A stretch of DNA of 64,000 nt from Neocallimastix lanati (nom. inval.). Its lineage: Eukaryota; Neocallimastigomycota; Neocallimastigomycetes; Neocallimastigales; Neocallimastigaceae. The position numbers were made by a program, and so were the translations under genes. Under the pieces are notes generated by a model. It ran no database searches, was not told where the DNA came from, and was given only the letters and a program-made list of their open reading frames with translations. The stretch spans positions 267,001-331,000 of the forward strand of contig JACVTC010000002.1 of assembly GCA_016946835.1 (NCBI GenBank), written 5' to 3'. Position 1 is the stretch's first letter, and each line of letters begins with the position of its first letter. Shown piece by piece: positions 11,530-22,040 of this stretch.

Positions 11530-11887
11530 AATCGTAAATAAATATTTACTTTTTACAAAAAATTTATTTTTTATTATTAAAGAACCTTTTTTTAATAATA
11601 ATACATGATTTAATATTTTTATATTCATAAAAATTACATTCAATGGAACGTACATATTTATTATATTAAATACATGACTTAATAGAAATTATATAAAAGA
11701 GGCTTATAAAAAATTTTTAAAACTATATTATTTGTATCATAAACTATATAAACTATATATTATTGTAATATATTCTATTTATTTATAATATACTATTTAA
11801 TATTTAATATTTAAAATTATAATAAAATAAAAGTATTGAACAAAGTGTTAATTAAAAATTTAAACTAAAAATACTAATTTTCTAATA
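11530..11887 (-). repeat. 3' LTR of copia A copy 1
   Basis: On the minus strand starts TATTAGAAAATTAG right after a purine tract. Matches 14697-14861, 20250-20367 and the complete LTR 22041-22398. The low end is set by the 358-bp length of the complete copy and is approximate. Confidence 0.75.
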
Positions 11888-12481
11888 TTCCCCCTTAAAC
11901 AAAGTATTATCAAAGACTTTTCAAAATTAGTTATTTGATTTTTATTAACATCTTTTGTTAAAATATCTGCTAAATTTTCTTTAGATTTAATGTAATGTAA
12001 AATTACTTCTTTTCTTTTAATATTTTCTTTAAAGTAGTGATAGCCGACTCTTACATGTCTAAGTTTTTTGCTAATGGCATAATTTTCAGCTGCAAATAAG
12101 GATGCTCTGTTGTCTCCATTTAAATTTATTACAAATTTTTTTTTAAACATTTCATTTAGCATATTTTTAATCCATAAACCATTTGCTACAGCTTCAGAAA
12201 GGACAATATATTCTGCTTCTGCAGTAGATCTTGTTACTGATTGTTGTTGTCTGGACATCTAAACGATTGGTCCTGAGGCTAAGAAAGAAATATATCCTGA
12301 AGTGGGATTTGCTACTTGATAAATCTCTAGCAAAATCAGAATCTCTCTAACCAATTAATTCTCCTTTGTTTTTTGTATGAAATGTAATAATTCTTAGTTT
12401 GATTTAAATATTTAAGGATGTTGACTGCTTTGTTCCAATCTGATACTGTTGGATTTGAATTTTTTCTTGATGACTTACTAA
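11860..12481 (-). pseudogene. copia RNase H, C-terminal half of pol
   Basis: The clean frame 11860-12258 reads QQQSVTRSTAEAEYIVLSEA (catalytic Glu in AEAEY), then NLNGDNRASL (Asp), LRHVRVGYHYFKENI, and NLADILTK (last catalytic Asp), followed by a short tail whose final part overlaps the LTR. Upstream, frame-shifted pieces give NPTVSDWNKAVNILKYL and the weathered RNase H start up to 12481. This is the copia-type RNase H that degrades element RNA during minus-strand synthesis. The continuous RT end sits beyond the insertion at 13221. Confidence 0.88.
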
Positions 12482-12486
12482 CAGAG

Positions 12487-13215
12487 TGTAAAGATGTGAT
12501 TATCCCAATCACATTTTAAATTAAAAATTTTTCTTGTGTAATTCAAAAAGTGTAAATTATTCTTTGATTTATAAAATAATAAACAAAGTAAATAAATCAT
12601 ATGAACTAAATTTTTGAATTATATATTTAAAAACAAAATACAGAATATATTTAAGCCACAAGATAAATTTTTAATGTAATAATTTTTATAAAATTTAATT
12701 CTGAGAAAATTATTGTTGTAAAATAATTTAAATTCAATTAATTAAAGTTTAAAACAAAATAAATTAATAATTTATTTTGTGAAAATTAAGTTTCAAAATT
12801 TAATCATGACTCCTTTAACATTGTTTTTAAATCGAAAATAAATAAAGACTTATAATATTAAAATAATAAATAGATAATAAATGTACTTAATTTTAATTAT
12901 TTAGTATTTAGTTTAATTAATAATTAAATTTTTCTAAATTTAGCTATAGTTTATAAATTTATTATTTAATAAAATTCATTAGGATAGTTTTATATTAAAA
13001 TATATGTAATTTAAATAAAATAATATATTATCAATGTATTTAGGAAAAGTATAAATAGAAGATACTTTTCACATTTTTTCTCGATGTAATTGTTATTGAA
13101 CAAATAACTATTAATAAATATTAAATATTAATAAAATATATTTTTAATAAAAAATTTTTTTAATAAAATTTATTGTGTCTTGTTATTGTAATCTATTTTA
13201 GTATTTTCTTTTACA
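12487..13215 (+). mobile_element. Solo LTR-like insertion (729 bp) in copia pol
   Basis: Begins TGTAAAG and ends TTTACA (TG..CA with inverted TGTAAA), flanked by the 5-bp duplication CAGAG at 12482-12486 and 13216-13220. Excising it rejoins RPDISFSV with SKSSRKNSNPTVSDW of the copia pol, which confirms the boundaries. A TATAAATA box lies near 13048, with AATAAA words downstream, giving the likely plus orientation. No coding capacity. Confidence 0.85.
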
Positions 13216-13220
13216 CAGAG

Positions 13221-13800
13221 AAAGATATATCAGGTCTTGTCGATTTAGATACATGTATTAAACAACCAATAGTCTTATCAAAAGGTGTTTTATTAATTAG
13301 TTTAACGTCATCACCGGTATATGAAGTAGAAGCTTTTTGATTTTCTTTAATATTAAATTTTTTTAAAATGCTTTCAATATAGTTCTCTTGAGAGATCGTA
13401 TAACCAAATTTATTTTTCCTAACATTTAATCCTAAAATATGATTCATTTCTTTGCACTTGGAAATTTTAAAATTGTTCTTAATAATATTAATAATATTAA
13501 AACTTTTTTTTTTTAATACCTGTTATTAACATATCATCGACATATATAGCTACTAAACATATTACATTATTTTTGTTATTCCACTTAATGAATAAACATT
13601 GTTCACTTCTTAATTGATAGAGTCCTTTTTTGATCAAAAATTTACTAATTGTTTGGTTCCATTCTCGACCAGCCTGTTTCAATCCATACAGTGCCTTATT
13701 TAATTTACAATAACCTTTATTATGATTTTCATGTCTTTCTGGTAGTTTCATATAAATATCATTATGTAATTTGGCATTGAGATATGCGTCTTTTTCACAT
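13221..13800 (-). pseudogene. copia reverse transcriptase fragment
   Basis: Two minus-strand frames: 13497-13751 gives KLNKALYGLKQAGREWNQ and YVDDML (catalytic Asp pair), and 13211-13447 gives HILGLNVRKNKFGYTISQ, then TRPDISFSV. Upstream to about 13800 the AYLNAKLHNDIYMKLP motif is still legible. LYGLKQ and YVDD are signatures of copia RT. The fingers are absent and a shift near 13490 separates the two frames. Confidence 0.88.
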
Positions 13801-13958
13801 CTAATTATTTATTTTTTTTTTCAAAAATTGAAAAATTTTCATTAATTTTTTTTTTTTTTGAGTTTATAATTTTTTAAATTTTTTATTTTTTAAAATCTTA
13901 ATTATTGGTTTATTATTTTTTTCTTCTTTCTTTTTAAAATTTAAATCCTCACTTTTTT

Positions 13959-14709
13959 TTATTTTTTACAATTTAATTTCATTTTTTTTTTTGAATTATT
14001 TTTATTTAAATCTAGGTCTTTATTATTCAGGATTTCAGGATTTTCAGGATTTTCAGGATTTTCAGGATTTTCACTTGAATTATTATTGTTTTCAATTAAA
14101 ATTACAGGAATTTCTTTGTTTACTTCACTAGAAATTTTGTTAACAGGATCAATTTTTGAATTATTATTTGGCCTTAAATCATATAATTTTGAATTATTTG
14201 AATGTTCATACTTATCAGGATTATTTTGAAATTTATCCAATATTTTGTCATTATCTTGATTATCCTGATAGGAAAGTAACTTAATGTTATTATTATTAGA
14301 TTTATTATTATTATAATGTTTGTTTACTTTATGTACATTGAAAGGTATGTTATTTGCAATTAATTTTTTAATATAATTATTATTTTGGATTACATCATTT
14401 AATTCATTCATTAATTTATAAATATTATAATTTGATTCTCTTATTTTATTTTTATAATATTGAATATTTTTGTTCGCAGCTTTGTTTATTGTTTATTTTA
14501 TTTATATCGTTATTTTCATTTCTATTATTCTTCATGTATTCCTGATTAGAATTACTACTATTAATATTTTTATCTTCATTATAAGTATCAATCATAGTGT
14601 TTTCATGTTTTTGTTCATCTTCATCAATATTTAAATCTTTAATAAAATTATTATTATTCTCAAATAAAACTTTTTCTATTGTTCTTATCATCAATATTAT
14701 TTGTATCAT
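13959..14709 (-). pseudogene. copia Asn-rich linker between integrase and RT
   Basis: Two minus frames (13959-14411, 14452-14709) of low-complexity Asn/Lys/Glu sequence, the same kind as 28560-29700 and 49200-50340 in the better copia copies, where it separates integrase from RT. A 9-bp minisatellite (minus TTCAGGATT complement, about 14025-14065) codes for four ENP units. No function can be assigned to the linker itself. Confidence 0.7.
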
Positions 14710-14861
14710 AAACTATATTATATAAACTATATATTATTGTAATATATTCTATTTATTTATAATATACTTTTTAATATTTAATATTTAAAATTATAATAAA
14801 ATAAAAGTATTGAACAAAGTGTTTAGTAAAAATTTAAACTAAAAATACTAATTTTCTAACA
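14697..14861 (-). repeat. copia A LTR fragment (5' side)
   Basis: About 165 bases nearly identical to 11722-11887; on the minus strand starts TGTTAGAAAATTAG at 14861 and breaks off into linker coding sequence at about 14697. Confidence 0.85.
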
Positions 14862-15160
14862 AAATCAAATTAATTAATAACAAATTTTTATTTAACTTAA
14901 CCCAAAAATTAATTCTTTCTAAAACCGAAATCCATTTTAAAAATTTAATTAAATAAAAATAAATTAAAACAAAAATAATAACAATCAAATTAATCATTAG
15001 CTATTTTAATTAAAACCTAAAATAAATTAATAAATAATATTCTTTATATTTAATATAATTTAAATAAACAAAATAATAAACTAGTAAATAATTTATAAAC
15101 AGTTTTTTTTATATCAACTCTTATAAGCAATTATTATAAACAAATAAAGATCATAAAACT
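14862..15160. other. AT-rich spacer
   Basis: Asn/Lys-codon-like AT sequence with no recognisable coding or repeat feature. Confidence 0.5.
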
Positions 15161-16416
15161 ATGGAAGAGAAAATTTTTTCAAAAAATTACAATTTTATTA
15201 ATGAAAAAATTTTTCAAAATGAAGAAAATAATTATGTCTATAATTCTTATAAAAATGATGAGCTTAATCTACCTAATAACAATGACAACTCTCCTGATCA
15301 TAATAGTAATTATTCTTCTATTAATAGTCCTCAACGTAATCATAATAAAAACAAAAACTATATTAATGAAAATCTAAGTTTGGAGGGGATTAAAACGTTG
15401 AAAATAATACTAAAAATTTTTAAAAATTCTCATAACTTTAAAATAGTTCGTCCCCTAACCACAAATCTTGCCTGAAACGTTCTTCTAATCCACCTGAATA
15501 GTACCACCCAATTATTAATTCCATAATTAATGATGAAGTCTCTAATATGTCTGGTTTTCCTAATAAAAATAATACTTCCCAAATTGATATTGAAATGACT
15601 GATATTGAAATGACTGATATTAAAATGACTGATATTAAAATGATTGATATTACTTCTAACCCTTTAAGAAAAAGACCATATAGTTTTTCAATTCCTAATT
15701 TTTCTAATACTTATCGTAATTCTCGATTTAATGATAATCACTTTAATACTGATAAAATGATTGCTTCTTTTTTCATGGATACTCCAAACAACAGTACCGA
15801 AGCAATTAATTGTCCTAACAAATCTTATTGGATCAATGCTATTAACGACGAACTTAATAACCTTTACAATAACAAAATCATGACTTTTGTTAAACATATT
15901 CCTAAAAAATAAAATTTTATAACAATTAAGTGTTTTTGCTACAAAGATAGATACCAACAATAATTTATTAAATATAAAGCTCGACTTGTTGCTTGAGGAT
16001 TTAAACAAATATATGGCATTGATCATGAACTCACTTATTCCTCTACTCTTAATATTGATGGTTTAAAACTTATTTTTTCTTAGACAAATTTTGTTGGAAT
16101 GTCCACCAATTAGATATCAAAGCTGCTTATCTCAATGCTACATTGGATAGAGACATTTATACTACCATTCCCAAAGGAGATAGCAACTTTGGGAGGGGAT
16201 ATTGGAAACTTGACAAGGCTTTATAAAAAGCCTTGCCAAGTTTATAGACTTTAGCAATCAGGTAGACAATGGAATAAAACAATAACAAAAGGGATTTATA
16301 AAAAATTTAAATATATTTATAAATACAAGAAATAGAAAAACACTATGCACAGGTGATAATATAAAATCAGAAAATAAAAAACCTTTTAACATCACGACTT
16401 ACAAAAGTGCGATAGG
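15161..16416 (+). pseudogene. copia 5' part of pol (linker and RT), broken at an inversion junction
   Basis: Begins with Asn-rich linker frames (15161-15475; 15547-15912, which contains tandem EMTDI/KMTDI units of 15 bp) and the conserved RT lead-in YWINAINDELNNLYNNKIMTF. Further RT motifs follow in shifting frames: YKARLVA, GFKQIYGID, TLNIDGLKLIF, LISMLHW, GRGYW-type, QSGRQWNKT, then CTGDNIKSENKKPF and YKSAIG at about 16400. At 16416 the copia sequence stops dead and subtilase coding begins. The missing continuation (SLIYLSKCTRPDIAF) is found on the minus strand starting at 18613. Confidence 0.85.
16206..16243. repeat. Short inverted duplication inside copia RT
   Basis: AAACTTGACAAGGCTT (16206-16221) is followed after a few bases by its near-perfect reverse complement at 16228-16243. 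The related intact copies lack the second arm. Confidence 0.7.
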
Positions 16417-16940
16417 ATCATCACTAGTACAGGGAACGATAATGTGAACGCCTACCTAGATGAAAGCCGAGAAACAGAAAGATTTGGTGAGGTAACTGAA
16501 ATTCACTACCCATCAAGTTATGATAGCGTCATCAGTGTTGCCGCTATAAATAATACGGACGAAGGGGACTCGTTCAAATCTTAACATTATCAATGATAAT
16601 ATGCTAGCTCTATATTCCCGTGCTCAGTTTAGCAATTACGGTGAATGCATTAACAGCATACACCAGGGTATGTTAAAGCCGCCATGTATGATCTTGAGGA
16701 AATTGAAAACAATCAGGGTTAAAACCAAGAAATACCAATAATTTCTTATCTGGAACTTCATTTTCTGCACCTATTGTAACTGGGACAGCTGCTCCTCTCA
16801 TATCGGAACATCCCGATATTGAGTTCAATCTATATTACGAAAGATGCTTTTCGAAAACTTTTTGAAAGACATACTCGAAGCTGAGGATAATTACAACGCT
16901 TTCAGTAACATATTTGTCAATACCGGTAAAAAGATAGTTT
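16417..16940 (+). pseudogene. Subtilase (S8 peptidase) C-terminal half
   Basis: Frame-corrected reading gives TSTGNDN (oxyanion-hole Asn region), YPSSYDSVISVAAINN, SRAQFSNYGECIN, and NNFLSGTSFSAPIVTG, where GTS holds the nucleophile Ser of the S8 family, then ISEHPDIE and a C-terminal NIFVNTGKKIV before a stop at 16940. At least four stops or shifts break it (for example TAA after DEGDSFKS). The other half of the same gene, with prodomain, catalytic Asp and His, lies on the minus strand at 18613-19410. Fungal secreted proteinase-K-like subtilases have this motif order. The gene was split by an inversion that also cut the neighbouring copia element. Confidence 0.88.
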
Positions 16941-17425
16941 AATTCAGAAGTAAAATCCATATTGAATCATGTACATCAAATTATCAATAATAAATTCTAC
17001 CAGTAATAAAAATCGAATTATTTTTTCATTAGATAATAAAATGTTTAGGAATGTTATCAATATAAAAAATGAAAGTCGTCTTAATTTAAAATCCATGTAA
17101 TAAAAACAATAATGATCAACATTGGGAAATTCGAAGAAAATCATCATAATTCATCCAACTTTAATTGCTTTCATTTCTAATTTTCAGGGCATTTCAATAT
17201 TTGTTTAATAAAGTAGAAAAATATTTCACATCATGATTTAAATTTTAAATCAATTTCAATATTTCAGAGTTTTAAGTTTAGATTCAAAAAAAATATTCAT
17301 ATAATAGGGATTGGTTAAATTATAAGGGTTAGAATTTTTATAATTTTCTCCTTTGACATAATAGTATTGTCAGGCTTAGGATTCATAGTTCATTGAATCC
17401 TTTTGTGAGTTACTGAGACTCAATC
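16941..17425 (-). other. LTR-element leader with degenerate primer-binding site
   Basis: Minus-strand sequence GATTGAGTCTCA (17425 down) directly follows the LTR end ACCCAACA and is a shortened form of the GATTAAGAGTCTCA site used by the other copia elements. The following bases (AAAGGA, GGAGAAAATTAT, AAAATTCTAA) resemble the leader of the element at 36000-36850. Non-coding. Confidence 0.6.
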
Positions 17426-17992
17426 TGTTGGGTGTCTGAAATCTTGGTCATGTGATTTATATCAACTTTATTATTAAGATAGATGTAAGAAACACTTATG
17501 GCACAAAGTGCTTCAAGAATTAATGTACAATAAATTTTCTTTACATGATATTTATATACATAAAGTGACTTAGACCACATGACACTATAGTGTAACATGA
17601 AATGTAATATATAAATATTTATACTAATAATTCACGTATGTAAATAATTATTATTTGTATTTTTATTATTATTTTTATTATTTATTTTTATTATTTTTAT
17701 TATTTTTATTTTTATTATTTTTATTATTATTTTTATTATAATTATTAGCTTTATTAATATTATAATAAATTTAATATACAGTAATTGTATTAAAGGTTAA
17801 CAGAAAGTAAAATCATACACTAAACATAACCTCTATATAATAAAACATATGATTTAAAAATGTAATATTGTTTACATAAAATAAATTAAAAATAAATTAA
17901 AAATATATAACATAGATTTATGTTATGCAAAACATGGAAAATTATAATAATAAATAAATAAATAAATAAGATAAATAAATAGATAGTTTACA
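17426..17992 (-). repeat. copia LTR (567 bp)
   Basis: On the minus strand begins TGTAAAC immediately after a short purine tract (TTGAGGAG) that follows the pol stop, and ends CACCCAACA next to the primer-binding site. Contains an (ATTATTTTT)n-type microsatellite at 17640-17760. It is the 3' LTR of the copia tail at 18000-18613. Confidence 0.8.
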
Positions 17993-17999
17993 CTCCTCA

Positions 18000-18613
18000 A
18001 TTAGATTTATTTGTAAAAAATTTTATTTATAAAATTTAAAATTTTTGTCCCATGATTTTTTGTTAATGTATCTGTTAGCATATTATTTATATCTATATAT
18101 TCTAATTTAACTATTTTCTTATCAATGTTAATTTTATTAAAATAGATTCTTATGTCTATATATTTTATTTTTTTATTTATTTCTCTATTTTCTATTGCTG
18201 TTTTGCTAGCTAAATTATTTGTGTATATTGTAATTTTATTATAATTTATTAATTCTTTAATCCATAAAATTTTCTTCAAATTTTTAGAAGTACTTATATA
18301 TTCTGCCTCGGCGGTAGATATATCTACATTAGATTGCTTTTTAGAAATCCAACAAATTGGAGAATTACCATTAGAATTATACCTTCAAAAGTAGATTTCT
18401 GTCCTCTAAATCACCTCCATAGTCCGAATCTGTATAGGCTTTAATTTCTCCCTTACTGTCGTATACATTTTTGAATTTATAGTAGAATTAATATATTTGA
18501 ATATGTTAATTATTTTATTCCAATCAGATATTGTGGGTCATTCGCATTTTCTTACAACTTTATTAACTGCGAATGCAATATCAGGTCTAGTGCATTTTGA
18601 TAGGTAAATTAAT
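18000..18613 (-). pseudogene. copia 3' part of pol (RNase H), displaced by inversion
   Basis: Minus reading begins at 18613 with IYLSKCTRPDIAFAVNKVV, exactly where the plus-strand copia at 16416 breaks off (YKSAIG), and continues through the RNase H: YTDSDYGGD, then the clean frame 18007-18279 with LWIKELINYNKITIYTNN, IKYIDIRIYFNK and NMLTDTLTK, ending in a stop before the purine tract and LTR. Several shifts and stops lie between 18290 and 18560. Together with 15161-16416 it reconstitutes one pol. Confidence 0.87.
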
Positions 18614-19410
18614 GATCATAAAACCACCATTTGTCATACTTTTTATTGTTATATCGATACTGTAGGAGTATTCGTATGGACCACTACTAAAGTTGATGAC
18701 TGTTTTGTTTTATTTAATAACTCCTTAACTCGCTTTCTCCTTGATATATTCAAGAGCATGAACATGACTTTCTTTGGAATCATCCACAGCAATCATGTAT
18801 GTTGTCATTTTTAGCAACCCCATAAGTTTTACCACCAACTATGGAACCTACAACAGTACCATGGGCAGCATATAAATCTTCAGTATCTTCTTCATTACCA
18901 ATACAGTATCTCATTTTCACTTGATCAAGAGCTTCATCAAAATCATCTTCTGTGATGATAGCATCACACGTGACATTTCTGTTGGTTAGTGAAAAATCAT
19001 TATGGTCTATAATAATACCATTATCAATTAAGAAAACATTGACACCATTTAAGCATTTTCTAGAAAGTAGTAGTAGGGAGTGTCGAAGGTTTTGATGATA
19101 TTGAAATAATACTTACTCTAGGAAATAAGTGATAAATGGTGAAAGGCATTTCTTTGAATTTTTACTTCGGTTTTTTCCCAGTTGATGTCTTTTTTATTTC
19201 TTTTAAATCATAATAAGGGTTAGTTTGAGCTTCATTGCTCATTTTTATCTTAGGAATTTTCACATTTCTATTATTATTAATATATTTGGTAAAATATTTT
19301 TACTTTTTCAATATGTTCAATTTCATCTAGGTGATTTAACTTTTGTACTTCTTCAGACAAATTTGTTGATAAAATGAAGATACGATGATGTAACGAATCT
19401 GCTAGAAGTC
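18613..19410 (-). pseudogene. Subtilase (S8 peptidase) N-terminal half
   Basis: Minus-strand pieces in order: prodomain FILSTNLSEEVQKLNHLDE, a linker (INWEKTEVKIQRNAFHHLS), then GVNVFLIDNGI (catalytic Asp), AAHGTVVGSIVGGKTYGVAK (catalytic His in HGT), MIAVDDSKESHVHALEYI after a one-base shift, and SSGPYEYSYSID near the end, stopping at NGGFMII (18613). The catalytic Ser half is on the plus strand at 16417-16940. The Inhibitor_I9-type prodomain and the Asp/His spacing identify a secreted, proteinase-K-like enzyme. No signal peptide could be recovered because the region beyond 19410 has decayed. Confidence 0.88.
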
Positions 19411-19770
19411 TCGCTAGGTTGTTGTAGAAAATTAATAATAAATAACCTAAACTAAGAACTAAAACTATTTAAAACTAAAATAATATCTTAAACAAATATT
19501 TATAATTATTATGTTTTTATTATGATTTTTATTTATTATTAATATGATTTGAACAATATTGACTCAAAGAGTCAAAAGCAAAATAATACATGATATTTAT
19601 ATTCAAGAAATAATTATTCTAATACATAATTCGTTAAATGTAAATGTACAAATATTATTTATTTAAATAAATTTAATTATATAAATAATTATTAAATAAA
19701 TTATTAAATGAATGAATACATTATAAATTAAATAAATCTTTTTTTTTTCAAAAAAGGAAAAAGTCTAAGT
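19411..19770. other. AT-rich stretch without clear gene
   Basis: Only AT-rich low-complexity sequence; words shared with copia A LTRs (AATAATACATGAT) suggest LTR debris. Confidence 0.4.
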
Positions 19771-19789
19771 CGAATCAATGACATCCAGT

Positions 19790-20237
19790 GTATGTACAAT
19801 TGAAGCTTTGGCAAGTTATAACGATGCTGATATCGTTACAGATGATTACCATCATTTACAGTAGCAACTTTATTGATTTCGATAGTTTACTCTTCTCCGA
19901 TTCTTTGTTCCATCTGAACAGACATATCTTACCCCTCCAATTAATTCGCATCTTCCATTAGAACTAGTAGTTACTTTTGAATTATTTGATTTGCCATTAG
20001 AATTACAACTGCCATAAGAACTCTGGCATCCCTTTTTAGGTGAGCAATGATCAGAGCTACTTCTACAGTACCCATATTTATTACATTTATTACGGCACTT
20101 TCAACAAGGGCATTTTCCAAACCCATTTCCACATCGGTCGTTAGAAGTTTTACTACTACTATTACTCGAATTACATTTGCCATATCCTGCTTGGTATTTA
20201 CTACTTCAGTGACAGCTTGATGTTCTGGAGTAGTCAT
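19790..20237 (-). pseudogene. Chitin-binding type-1 (CBM18) module remnant
   Basis: In one minus frame the sequence reads GYGKC, a Ser/Asn linker, DRCGNGFGKC, then KYGYCRSSSDHCSPKKGC and SYGSC, i.e. a hevein-type domain with its Cys spacing largely kept, flanked by remains of a preceding and a following module (NGRCELIGG). One in-frame stop sits inside (CPC-stop-KC) where 'GxCC' is expected. A longer frame without Cys at 19971-20237 overlaps it and is a shadow. CBM18 modules bind chitin; with Ser-rich linkers they are often appended to secreted fungal hydrolases. It lies 5' of the subtilase half on the same strand, so it may have been part of that protein or an adjacent gene. Confidence 0.75.
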
Positions 20238-20249
20238 TTTGAAAGCAAT

Positions 20250-20367
20250 ATATCCTATTTATTTATAATAAACTATTTAATATTTAAAATTATAATAAAA
20301 GTTGTAATTAAATAAAAATATTAAAATGGTAATTAAATTTAAAAACTAAAAATACTAATTTTCTAAA
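20250..20367 (-). repeat. 3' LTR fragment of copia A copy 2
   Basis: About 118 bases matching the start of the 22041-22398 LTR; follows a purine-rich stretch (minus TTTAAAGAGGAA) and is cut off against the CBM18 remnant. Confidence 0.75.
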
Positions 20368-20521
20368 ATTCCTCTTTAAACAAAGTATTGTAAAATCTTT
20401 GTTTACTAAGAAAATTTGCTATTTTTTAATATTTTTATATCCTTATTAATTTGCTAATAGTTCTTACGTATCTGTAGTAGTACAACCTAAATTTTCCTCA
20501 GCTAACGAATCAGATTTAAAT

Positions 20522-21290
20522 TCAAGCTATGTACATTAGAATAAAATTTCTAATTTTGCTCATTCTTATTAATTTTTGATTTTTGATCAATTTTTGACAA
20601 ATTTTTATTATTAAAAATTTTTTTTCTGAAAAAATATTTTTCATCATATATTTATAATTTCCACCAATTATTTCGCCTAGACTATTTTTGTTTACATTTT
20701 TATCAATTTCATTTCCTGGATTATCGTAATTAACATTTAAAATATTATTATATTGATTAATTATTTTCATAAATTTTTGATAATTTTCATAAGTATTATC
20801 AAGATTCATAACTTTTAGATATTCTTTAATAATTTTCTGGATGTTATTGTTCTTGTCGATTTCATTCAAACATTTCAATAATTTGTTCAATTTACAATTT
20901 GTTTTGTTTATTTTATCTTTAAATGATTCAATTATATATTTATCTATTATAACTGGATTTTCATTTTCATTATTATGGTAACTATTCGAAATATTATTGT
21001 TATTCATACTTGCTATTTCATTATTTCATATACTACTATTCATAATTGCTATTTCATTATTACGTATATTATTATTCATACCTAAATTCTTAAAGTTACT
21101 GTTATTATATTTATTGCCATCATAAATACCATTAATAAAATAATTATTTAAATCATTAATATTATTTTCTTTTTGAAAAATATTTATGTTTTCTGTTTTA
21201 TTCGGTGTGTTATTATTTTTAAATTTATTTTCACCACTGTTATTACAATAATTTGTATCATAATTGAATTTTCTTTTATCTATAATTTTA
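20522..21290 (-). pseudogene. copia Asn-rich linker (deletion derivative)
   Basis: Frame 20522-21007 begins with MNNNNISNSYHNNENEN and continues as Asn/Lys/Ile-rich sequence without a domain; similar low-complexity sequence extends up to 21290 in broken frames. By position between gag remnant and 3' LTR, and by composition, this is the integrase-RT linker of the copia families here. A tandem MNNNI/MNSSI unit (TTCATTATT-type, 21000-21080) is visible. No function is claimed. Confidence 0.6.
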
Positions 21291-21688
21291 AATTCAAATT
21301 TGGTATTTCATTGAATTCTTCTTCGTGATATTTCTTCTTGAGTACCTTCAATATTAAGTATGCTGAATTTTTCTATTCTTCTTTACTTCTAATAAAGGAT
21401 TTTATTTTTGTATCAACAGATTTTCTTAAAAAGCTCAAAACTTTGAAGTTGTTCATTTTATGCTCCTTAATTTTGTTTTCACCTTCTTCAGAAAAAATAT
21501 CATTTCCTTTTTTATCTTTGGTAGTATATTTATTCTCTACTTCTTTTACTATATCATCTATGTTTTTGTCTACATACTCAATCCAGCGCCTTGGAGTTCG
21601 AGGATAAAGTCTTTATACCATTCATCGTAGTTGTCTTCAGTTAGAACATTTCCATCCTATTAAGAGCTATTCTAGTTGTTCCGGTCAT
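21291..21688 (-). pseudogene. copia gag, N-terminal part
   Basis: An ATG at 21688 (minus) opens MTGTTRIALNRDG, followed after one base shift by NYDEWYKDFILELQGAGLSM, then DKNIDDIVKEVENKY, ENKIKEHKMNNFKVL and SVDTKIKSFIRSKEE. The 'NYxxWYxxF' motif and the helical continuation are those of copia-type gag (UBN2-like capsid). Compare MSKENKCILKG...NYIIW at 25962 and the 46604 frame. It decays into the linker with loss of the zinc knuckle and all enzymes. Confidence 0.72.
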
Positions 21689-21859
21689 TTTATAAATGTA
21701 TTAATATATTGCTAATATTATTTAATGAATTTGTATAGTAATTACAAATTGCTAATTACTATTTCTAAATACTATTTACTAAATTATATAAGAAACATTT
21801 AAATACTAATTTCCTAATTCTAATGGGTTTCTTATTTACTTATGTGTATATTCAAGTGT

Positions 21860-21985
21860 CGTTAATCTTAAATATCCTAATTATACTAAGTTGCTAAATT
21901 ACTAAATACTAAATTGCTAAATTGCTAAATTACTAAGTTAATAAGTAAAGTTACTAAATTACTAAATTACTAAATTTCCTAATTA
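21860..21985. repeat. (CTAAATTA)n-type tandem repeat in copia leader
   Basis: Irregular 8-10 bp units of CTAAATTA/CTAAATTG between the primer-binding site and gag. Confidence 0.8.
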
Positions 21986-22026
21986 ACTATGTATTCTAAA
22001 TTTCTACACAAACTTATAGAGGCAAA

Positions 22027-22040
22027 TGAGACTCTTAATC
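22027..22040 (-). other. Primer-binding site (half tRNA-Lys CUU)
   Basis: GATTAAGAGTCTCA immediately after the LTR. It complements the anticodon arm (CUCUUAA loop) of eukaryotic tRNA-Lys(CUU). Confidence 0.7.

Larger units (their letters stand above)
11530..14861 (-). mobile_element. Ty1/copia remnant (family A, copy 1), minus strand
   Basis: From high to low coordinates: LTR fragment 14697-14861, Asn-rich inter-domain linker 13959-14700, RT 13221-13800, RNase H 11860-12481, purine tract (minus AAGGGGGAA at 11888-11896), LTR 11530-11887. Gag, protease and integrase are missing: the LTR joins directly to the linker at about 14697, so a large deletion has removed them. A 729-bp LTR-like insertion (12487-13215) splits RT from RNase H. 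Confidence 0.85.

Noticed and set aside
19971-20237. 89-residue Val/Ile-rich ORF on the minus strand
   Set aside because: Another frame of the same stretch encodes the Cys pattern of CBM18; the ORF is a shadow.
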